This document shows positions 57,894 to 64,000 of a stretch of 64,000 nucleotides of DNA, piece by piece. The translations under genes were made by a program, and so were the position numbers. The stretch comes from Cristatella mucedo. Taxonomy: Eukaryota; Bryozoa; Phylactolaemata; Cristatellidae. The notes beneath the pieces were generated by a model, which saw only the letters and a list, made by a program, of their open reading frames with translations, was not told the DNA's origin and ran no database searches. The stretch's first letter is position 1; each line of letters starts with the position of its first letter. The stretch spans positions 1,533,001 through 1,597,000 of the forward strand of contig WPIO01000016.1 in the NCBI GenBank assembly GCA_009760855.2. Reading direction: 5' to 3'.

Positions 57894-60451
57894 TGCATAT
57901 CTCTCTGTTTCTGAGTTTTTCTTTTGGCTTATGTAAGTCCTGCTCATGCTTGGAGTTTTGACTATTTACGTGTCTTAAAATAGAGAGGACCTGGCCGGCC
58001 ACACCTAGTGATCCCTTATAATAATAGTAGTGGTAGTAATAATAACGATAATCTATTTATGTGTAGCTCCAAGAGAACTAGATCTCTTTCTAGGCACTGT
58101 GCATATGCTGGACAGGAAGCATGCTAACTTATTAATGATAACACAGACAAACTCAGCATGCATAAGTATATGAAGGATAATTTTACATGAGCACATAAAG
58201 GATTATTTGCACGGATCGACCAAATGCTGCAGAGGAGTATGCTTGGTTTTTATCTTCTGCTCGAATGCCTTTAAATCAGGAGTGATGCCGAAATGTCAGT
58301 CGGTTCCAGTGAGTTTCAGGCTTGAGAGCTTGTACCTTACGAACTCCCAGCATGCCCCAGTAGTGACTAGACAGCACAAGCATTGCTGTCCTTATGGATT
58401 TTGCCGTTGTCTGTCTGTGCTCCGATGTTTGGCCAAATCAAGGATTCCCTAGTGCCCGATCGTTATGCGCTGTCAAATGCTGGCAACCTAGTATTACTCA
58501 GACATTGGAAAGGTAATCGCTCAAATTTAGCTCGGCCAGCATAGCTCCTACACGTCACCTGGGCGTTCTCTTCCAAATTGTCCTTTTACCGGACGACTAA
58601 ATCAGCTCCACAGTCAAGTCGGCCTACTTTCAGCGACGTACCATTGCGATAATTCCGGCCTACTTAGACAGGGATGCCACATCCAAGCAACGTTTTCGAC
58701 ATCCCGTCTCGACTTCAGGAACTCACTACGTGCGTACAGGTCTTTAAGAGGCTACTTGCAGGTCTTTCGGCCTGTGCAATAAGGAGCTGACTGTTGGTGC
58801 ACAGCTCAGCTGCTCGACTCGTCTGTCGTGAACGTCACAAGTGCCACATTGTGTGGCAACTTCTCATCGACCTGCGCTGTCTCCCCACCCAGCAGCGTGT
58901 CGACTTCAATGTTTTGTTACTCAGTCGCCTAGGTCACTTCTTGCTCTCGCCTACCTGTCGAAAAATACATACTAGTCGTGTTTCACATCTTACCACCCAT
59001 CCTGCTGACTGTGCCTCTAAACTATCACAAATGCTTTATTGACCCACTACTTTAGTTCGTGTGCTCCCAAAGCCAGAAGCTCACTCGAGAGTGACTTTGC
59101 TATGCCCCATGTGACCTCGTCACGCCCTGGGGGGATCGACATTTAACAAGAACCTGAAACTGTTTGTTTCTCACGGCAGTTGCCCGTTGACATGATTTGT
59201 CCTCTATGTGCGTATGTGTGCTGAAATTGTGCATGTTATCATTAACCAATTGATTAACCACCTTCCTCTCTACTATGTCTGAAGGGTCTAGCATTATTAG
59301 ATGTAGGTCTCTTAGGAGGCTCTGCAAGTGTTTTATTATTATACACTTTGAATTCCAGTAGCTAACCGTGGCTGTTGCTGGTGGTGGGTACGTTGGCATG
59401 ACCGCGGTCGGCTTTTATAATTCGTTTCGTGCAGAGTTCAAGGAAGCACGTGACTGGGTGGCCACTAGCCTCACATTCGATGTGCCTCGCGACGTCAACC
59501 TCTTCGAAGTGACCATACGAATCCTCGGTGGACTGTTAAGCGCCTTCCACCTGTCTGCTGATCGCATGTTTGTCGATAAGGCCGTAAGTGAAAGCTTTTA
59601 CTTTCTGTATGCGACTTTCGACTGTCGGTACAACGTTGCTTACTTCATGAAAGGCAGCCCACCTTAGTATTGAAGAGTATGATTTGCAAGTATTCTTAAT
59701 AATGGTATTGGTCATAATAATAGCAATGCTATGCATTTGTATCCTCCCTGAGAGAACCGATTCCCTTTCTAGGCACATGGCTTAGGCCAGAAAGGGTCCA
59801 TCTTAGCATAGCTGTTACTGCCTTCATAATAATAATAATAATAATAATACATTTGTATAGCTTCCTCAGAAAACTCAATTTCTTTCTAGGCCATTTGCAT
59901 ATGCTCTAAAAGAAGCACGGTCAAATTGGTTAACAAAATAATTCATTTGTATAGCACCCCAAGAGAACTTGATCTCTATTCAGACGCCTCATATATGCCT
60001 GGGGGCTCGAGCCCACGACCTCAGCTAGATCTTGGTCGAGGCGAGCAACTTAACCACTAGACCAAACAGTCGTGGTAACATGCACAGTGTCAACAACGGC
60101 ACGATGGACAAATCACAAGAACCCAGCAAATGCTGTGAGAAACAGGTGTATTCTTAGCTTCTTTTGAAATGTCATCAAGTCAGGGGATGTCGTGACATCA
60201 GTCGGGAGTAAGTTCCAGGCTTTGGGATCCTGCAAACTGAAGGCAGTCTCCAAAGGATTTAAGGTTGGTTTGAGGCAGAGCTAAACGATTTGAGTCAGAA
60301 AAATGGGTGGTACGATGCCTAGTTTGGTAGGGCAGTAGTTCTGATACATTGGCTGGAGTTAGAGGATGAAGGGACCTAAAAGTGAGTGCCCGATCCTTGA
60401 AGTCAACACACTGCTTGATTGGTAGCCAGTGAGTGAAGGCAGCGAGAAGTG

Positions 60452-60482
<31 letters not shown>

Positions 60483-63192
60483 ATTCATTTGTATAGCGCC
60501 CCAAGAGAACTAAATCTCTATTCAGGCGCTTCACATATGCCTCAGGGCTCGAGCCCACGACCTCAGCCAGACCTTAGTCGGGGCGAGCACCTTAACCGCT
60601 GGACCAACCCAGCATATGAGATGTGGTAACTGCTACACTGACGGCAGACAAGCCTATCTGCAGAGATTTGCACCAACTGTGAGCCTCTGATTGCACAGGC
60701 CGGTAGACCAGCAAACAGTGGGCTACAGAAGCGGAACAGAATGTCACAAATGCATGGACCAATTTGGATCTAGTATCCCTGTCTAAGTAAGTTAGTTTTA
60801 TCATTATTTAATTTTTTTTCAATTGCTGCCATCCATCTGCGGATGTCATCAATACAAGGCAGTTGAGAGAATTCGAGGTTCTCGAAGGCTGGGAGGGATC
60901 AAAGCAAAGGTACAACTGAGTGTCATTTGCATAAAAGTGAAAGCCTAGATTGTGCTTGGCAATCATATCGGCAAGAGGGAGAGAATAAACCGTGAAAAAA
61001 CCGGACGTAGCACGGAGCCCTGAGGTACCCCATATTTCAGAGGTACCTCGGATGATCTTTATCCATTCATATCAATACTCTGGAGTCTCCCACTGAAATA
61101 GGACCTGAACCATTGTGGAGCAATGCCAGTGATGCCCAGGCAAGGTGATAGGCGCTCAAGGAGAATTTGGTGATCGATAGTATCAAAATCAGCCGAAAGA
61201 TCGAGCAAAACAAGCAGAGACACTCTACCCATGTCTGCATTCTTAAGTAGGTTGTTGTACATCTGACTTGACTGTGGAGCTGATGTGATTATCTAGTGCA
61301 GTGGTTCTCAACTTGTGGGTCGCGACCCCTCGGGGGTCGAACGACCCTTTCGCATGGGTCGTCTAAGACCACCGGAAAAACATTTCCACATTTTGCACCC
61401 AAACAATTTTATGGTTAGGGGTCGCCACAACATGAGGAACTGTATTAAAGGGTCGCGGCATTAGGAAGGTTGAGAACCACTGATCTGGTGAAAGGTCACT
61501 TTCGAACAGGACACCTAGATTTCGTGCAGTTTAACAAAAGATATGCTGGCAGAGCCGATTTTGATAGCTAAGGTTTCCAATTTCCGAGTCACACTTGATT
61601 TGCCACCGATTTAGTATGTGGGTTTTATCGTAATTCTATTTGAGAAAGTTAGCTGCCATCCAAGTGCAGATGTCAGCTATACGTGCGGCAAGGGATGTTA
61701 GAGAATGTGACCATGCTGCAGGGCTGGGAGGGATCAAATCATCGGCACAGCTGTGTGTCATCTGCATAGAATTGAAAGCCTAGTTTGTGCTTGGCGATCT
61801 AATCAGATAGAGGGAGATTATAAATTGTGAAAAGAAGCAAACCAAACACAGAGCCCTGATGTACCCTGTAATTCAATGGTTCCTCGGATGATTTTTGTCC
61901 CTTCACACAAATGCTCTGGAGTCTCCGCTGAAATAGGACCACTATAGATAAGTGATGTGCCAGTGATGTCCAGACGACGTGAGAGGCGCTCGAGAAGGAC
62001 TTGGTGATTAATGCAATCGACTCCGCTTATAAGAATTCACTCGCCTAGAGAGAGATTAAGTAATATAAGTTAATATAAGCGCCTAGAGAGAGATTAAGTC
62101 TCTGACGGCGCTTTATCAAGTGAATTATTGTTCTTATTATTATTACTCGGGCCCGCAAATGGCCATTCTTATATGCGGAGTATTCCCATATGCAGAGTAG
62201 ACTATAGCTAGAGTGAATCTGGGACTCCGGAACTGCTATTTTTATAAGCCGGGTATTCCTATATCTGATGCTCTTATAGGATCACATCTTATTATCGGAG
62301 CCGACTGTAGCATCAAACGCTGCCGAAACATCAAGCAAAACAAGCAGATACTTAACCTCTGTGTGCATTCCTCAGAAGTTCGTTATGCTGCCTTGCAACG
62401 CTGACTCGGTGGAGTGGTTAGCTCTAAAATCAGACTGCAACTTACTAGGTTTGAAGTTTGCGTGGAGCTTCTGCACATGTCTAACTGTCAGTTTCTCTTA
62501 CCTTGTCTTATCTCTCTTACCTTGTCTTGTCTATCTTGGACTGTCTGTCTCTCTGTCTTGTCTCTCTATCTTGTCTGCCAGTCTGACCGCAATTAGTGCC
62601 GCTTTCGCCTGTGGCACTCTATCGATCACGAGACCGTACGGCTGCAGATTGACCTGGGCAACCGCTTGCTTCCGGGATTCAAGACCGAGTCGGGCGTGCC
62701 GTATTCGGACGTGAACCTTCGCAGCGGCTACGCGCACGGCCCGCAGTGGAACTCGGACTCGAGCACGTCCGAGGCGACCACCATTCAGCTCGAGTTCAAG
62801 GATCTCAGCCGGGTCAGCGGCGATCCCAAGTACGAGGTACGTGCATTGCCGCGCCGCCGCGGCTCGTCTGCCCCTGCCGGCCGTCGGCAGCAGCAGCCCG
62901 CTTGGGGGTGGGCACGTGCCAGTCTGCCCTCGCTTCGCTCCTGCCCCTCGAGGTGCACGTGACTCTTGAGAGTTCGAGCGTTCGTTTTTTATTGATGTCT
63001 GCAGCAAGCGACCGACCGGGTGCGCGACCACGTGCACGGCCTTCGGAAGAGGGACGGCCTCGTTCCCATGTTCATCAGCCCTGAGAAGGGCGAGCTGCGG
63101 GACTCGGCCACCGTGACGCTGGGAGCGCGTGCCGACAGCTACTATGAGTATTTGCTCAAGCAATGGCTGCAGACGGGCCGCACCGTGGACAA
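51890..63192 (+). CDS. MAN1B1: ER mannosyl-oligosaccharide alpha-1,2-mannosidase, 5' half
   Basis: Exons: (51,890-51,916 tentative), 54,188-54,358, 55,209-55,295, 56,953-57,109, 57,366-57,551, 59,435-59,583, 62,648-62,836, 63,005-63,192, then beyond the window. Donors and acceptors are canonical and phases match (0,0,0,1,1,0,0,2). The enzyme is a type II ER/Golgi membrane protein that removes a mannose from Man9GlcNAc2 and marks glycoproteins for degradation. A short cytosolic tail ([10 protein letters not shown]) precedes one membrane helix, an Ala/Pro-rich stem and the GH47 domain from RQVAVVDAF. Conserved GH47 pieces include [42 protein letters not shown] (Glu acid catalyst), PYSDVN and [15 protein letters not shown] (catalytic Asp). 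The C-terminal half with the last catalytic residues is off the right edge. Confidence 0.85.
51917..54187 (+). other. Candidate first intron / upstream sequence
   Basis: 2.3 kb with no recognised gene. There is a C-run at 52,441-52,449 and a (CTG)n tract at 52,822-52,858. Open frames in the GC-rich part (to 52,330) exist on both strands without domains. Confidence 0.4.
54188..54358 (+). CDS. MAN1B1: MAN1B1 exon: membrane anchor
   Basis: Between TTGCTCGTAG and GTGAGT. Encodes RLSRLQK, a ~19-residue hydrophobic helix ([16 protein letters not shown]) and the beginning of a stem. A type II signal anchor with basic residues on the cytosolic side. Confidence 0.75.
54508..54770 (-). mobile_element. 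LINE 3' end plus CA-rich tract in intron
   Basis: 54,508-54,582 is a minus-strand LINE-A 3' hairpin (GCGCCCTCAGAGAACTCAAT). It is followed by an imperfect CACACA/GCGCAC tract to 54,770. Confidence 0.55.
55209..55295 (+). CDS. MAN1B1: MAN1B1 exon: stem segment
   Basis: 29 codons ([14 protein letters not shown]..) between TTCTCGGTAG and GTAAGT, phase 0 both sides. Highly charged, then Pro-rich. NES is a possible N-glycosylation site. Confidence 0.65.
55390..55862 (-). mobile_element. LINE family A fragment in intron
   Basis: A 3' end fragment on the minus strand with C-terminal frame [17 protein letters not shown]. It breaks at the complement of GAGATAGGCTG. The downstream 55,863-56,473 is unrecognised intron sequence. 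Confidence 0.8.
56474..56702 (+). mobile_element. LINE family A 3' terminus in intron
   Basis: Plus-strand 3' UTR, containing a duplicated stretch (CCACTAACCACACTTGCATGC-like, twice), then the 3' hairpin and (ATT)n tail, just upstream of the stem exon at 56,953. Confidence 0.75.
56953..57109 (+). CDS. MAN1B1: MAN1B1 exon: Ala/Pro-rich stem
   Basis: Starts after GCTCGTTCAG in phase 0 and ends ..PPMTFT plus one base before GTAGCC. That phase-1 end matches the next acceptor, which supports the exon. The composition is low-complexity, so the 5' boundary is less certain. Confidence 0.55.
57366..57551 (+). CDS. MAN1B1: MAN1B1 exon: start of GH47 domain
   Basis: From the acceptor ACGTTTGCAG to the donor GTGAGT. 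Encodes [32 protein letters not shown] and [17 protein letters not shown], the conserved opening of class I alpha-mannosidases. Confidence 0.9.
57811..57889 (+). repeat. (TCTG)n/(TC)n microsatellite
   Basis: About 13 TCTG units followed by about 13 TC units in the intron after the GH47-start exon. Confidence 0.95.
58017..58350 (-). mobile_element. Decayed LINE 3' end
   Basis: AAT-rich start, GTAGCTCCAAGAGAACTAGA hairpin remnant and diverged 3' UTR of family A on the minus strand. Intron sequence. Confidence 0.55.
58590..59340 (+). mobile_element. Strongly diverged LINE family A remnant
   Basis: The plus strand keeps ATCAGCTCCACAGTCAAG, then [15 protein letters not shown] and a degraded C-terminal region. 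It ends at a TTATTATTA tail just before the exon at 59,435. The oldest-looking LINE copy in the gene. Confidence 0.65.
59435..59583 (+). CDS. MAN1B1: MAN1B1 exon: catalytic Glu region
   Basis: Acceptor TTTCGTGCAG, donor GTAAGT. Encodes [15 protein letters not shown] then [20 protein letters not shown], which contains the conserved Glu and Arg of the GH47 active site. Confidence 0.9.
59695..59925 (-). mobile_element. Two LINE/SINE-like 3' tails
   Basis: 59,695-59,785 and 59,826-59,925 each have an AAT-rich run, ATTTGTATAGCTTCC or ATTTGTATCCTCCC and an imperfect hairpin. Only the 3' ends remain. Confidence 0.5.
59938..60066 (-). mobile_element. tRNA-derived SINE (copy 2)
   Basis: Same structure as 40,086-40,214. 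Minus-strand box A is TGGTCTAGTGGTTAAG and box B GGTCGTGGGCTCGAGCC. The tail ends at ATACAAATGAAT. Lies in the 3.1-kb intron. Confidence 0.75.
60068..60460 (-). mobile_element. LINE family A fragment, left of SINE
   Basis: Minus-strand C-terminal region ([10 protein letters not shown]..), interrupted at 60,455 by a (GT)n(AT)n run and a SINE. The LINE resumes at 60,612. Confidence 0.7.
60481..60608 (-). mobile_element. tRNA-derived SINE (copy 3) nested in LINE
   Basis: The best-preserved copy. Minus-strand box A is TGGTCCAGCGGTTAAGG and box B GGTCGTGGGCTCGAGCC. The tail hairpin is GCGCCTGAATAGAGATTTAG ... GGGGCGC. Its 3' end merges with the AT microsatellite. Confidence 0.8.
60612..62010 (-). 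mobile_element. LINE family A, RT region, split by hAT MITE
   Basis: Minus-strand remnants of at least two overlapping LINE pieces: 60,612-61,298 includes [20 protein letters not shown], the RT palm Asp motif region, and 61,483-62,010 continues the diverged upstream part. A SPIN-like element splits it at 61,299-61,482. Confidence 0.7.
61299..61482. mobile_element. SPIN-like non-autonomous hAT element
   Basis: 184 bp with 14-bp perfect terminal inverted repeats CAGTGGTTCTCAAC..GTTGAGAACCACTG. It is flanked by an 8-bp duplication, ATCTAGTG (61,291-61,298) and ATCTGGTG (61,483-61,490), one mismatch. Internal landmarks GGGTCGCGACCCC, GGTCGAACGACCCTTTC and ATGAGGAACTGTATTAAAGG match, from memory, the SPIN (SPace INvaders) MITE family known from several tetrapods and a few invertebrates. 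No transposase is encoded. The interrupted LINE provides the reconstructed empty site. Confidence 0.85.
62035..62145 (+). mobile_element. LINE 3' end remnant
   Basis: Contains two copies of GCCTAGAGAGAGATTAAG, then the hairpin arm GGCGCTTTATCAAGTG and an ATT-type tail. The rest of the intron to 62,647 shows only a CTTGTCT-rich pyrimidine tract at 62,495-62,575. Confidence 0.6.
62648..62836 (+). CDS. MAN1B1: MAN1B1 exon: GH47 central part
   Basis: Acceptor GTACGGCTGCAG, donor GTACGT. Encodes [20 protein letters not shown] and [20 protein letters not shown], standard GH47 segments. Confidence 0.9.
63005..63192 (+). CDS. MAN1B1: MAN1B1 exon: catalytic Asp region
   Basis: Acceptor TTGATGTCTGCAG. 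Encodes [15 protein letters not shown] and [19 protein letters not shown]. The donor is the weak GTAGGA after two bases of a codon. Later exons lie outside the window. Confidence 0.85.
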
Positions 63193-64000
63193 GTAGGAGC
63201 GAGCGCTGGCGCTTGCGTAGGCTGCCACCACCAACACCACCGCCACCGCCACCACCACCAGCAGCGTTGGCGCGGCCGGGCCAACGATGCTGCTGCTGCT
63301 GCTGCCGCCGCTTCCGCTTCGTGTTTTGCGTTCACTTTTTCTGCTGGCGGCGAGCCACGGGCGACGAGGCTGCACAGGTTCGCACGTGCCGGCGGCTCGG
63401 TGGCCAGCGCTAACTGCAGGCGCAGACCCACCCTTTCGGGTTTCGTCAACTCTTTTAGAAAAAAAATTAATGGAGAGCAAATGTGGCTGAAGCGACCCTT
63501 AAATGTATGTAATGTGAAAGCAGCAACTCCTATGCTGCTTAACACTTGGAGCGCAAGTTATTTCTTGTGATTTTTTTATAGAGCGGTGGTGATGAGCCTG
63601 CTTAGCTCAAGTAAAAAGTAAAGATCACTTGATGTAACAGCCTCACTTATATAGTGATACAAGAGCCTCACCGGGTATTGCCACTTTGTGCATCGTCAGC
63701 GCATACCTTTGCACCTGGCACTGGTGACGTGCACACAGTTCTGCACTTACAATAATTTCAAGATCTAGAAATCTGACTCGGCCACCGAGGAAATCGCCAA
63801 GATAGAATCAATCAGCCGTTTTAGACCGCTGCCTGCATGAAATGATGGCAGATCGTATGCAGGAGTCCGTGTTTCTGGTTTCTTGTTTGCAAGTTTATGT
63901 GCGTACATGAGTATAGTGGCATGTTTACGCGTGTTGCAACTCTCGTTTGTGTGCCCCGCTTGCTTGCCTCATTCCAAACGTGCTCACACGAACGCGTACA
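63193..64000 (+). other. MAN1B1 intron, right edge of window
   Basis: Begins with GC-rich (CCACCA)n and (CTG)n tracts (63,220-63,300), then becomes unremarkable. No GH47 exon is recognised up to the window end. Confidence 0.55.

Overview
This window is animal nuclear DNA, almost certainly from an invertebrate. It has spliced genes with GT..AG introns of 0.2-9 kb. Truncated Jockey-superfamily (CR1/L2-like) LINEs, tRNA-derived SINEs, a Polinton/Maverick and a SPIN-like hAT element occur throughout. I see no bacterial-style gene packing. I cannot name the species.

Two host genes are supported. On the minus strand, a TRIM-family gene (RING, two B-boxes, coiled coil, then a propeller-like C-terminal exon) runs from about 41,821 down to 30,783 in at least three exons. 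The exons share phase-1 junctions, and the second intron is about 8.8 kb. On the plus strand, the 5' half of an ER mannosyl-oligosaccharide alpha-1,2-mannosidase gene (MAN1B1, GH47) runs from 54,188 (possibly 51,890) to 63,192 and continues past the right edge.

Layout: 1-7,000 is repeat-rich DNA, duplicated in direct orientation at 45,561-50,060. A 728-bp solo-LTR-like insertion in the left copy has its empty site preserved in the right copy. 7,365-8,060 is an inverted copy of 50,390-51,080. 10,160-12,098 holds LINE fragments. 12,322-28,012 is one 15.7-kb Polinton-like unit with ~217-bp terminal inverted repeats, AG..CT ends and a 5-6 bp target-site duplication. Inside it are two tandem partial copies of the viral-like gene set (protein-primed DNA polymerase B, YqaJ-like nuclease, a fibre gene with phage-tail-fibre-like repeats, integrase and small antisense ORFs). 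Between them lies a 2.18-kb piece of the neighbouring TRIM gene (last exon plus upstream intron). All large genes of the element are broken. 28,018-30,780 is GC-rich and then repetitive flank. 33,364-38,616 is a head-to-tail array of ~1,482-bp LINE fragments inside the TRIM intron, ending in a perfect 25-bp hairpin. 42-46 kb is LINE debris. 51.7-64 kb is the mannosidase gene, whose introns carry LINE fragments, SINEs, microsatellites and, at 61,299-61,482, a SPIN-like hAT MITE with an 8-bp target duplication.

The host genes are unrelated in function (ubiquitin-type signalling and ER glycan trimming). The main biology here is genome dynamics: a viral-type transposon carrying host exon sequence, repeated duplication, and a candidate horizontally transferred DNA transposon.
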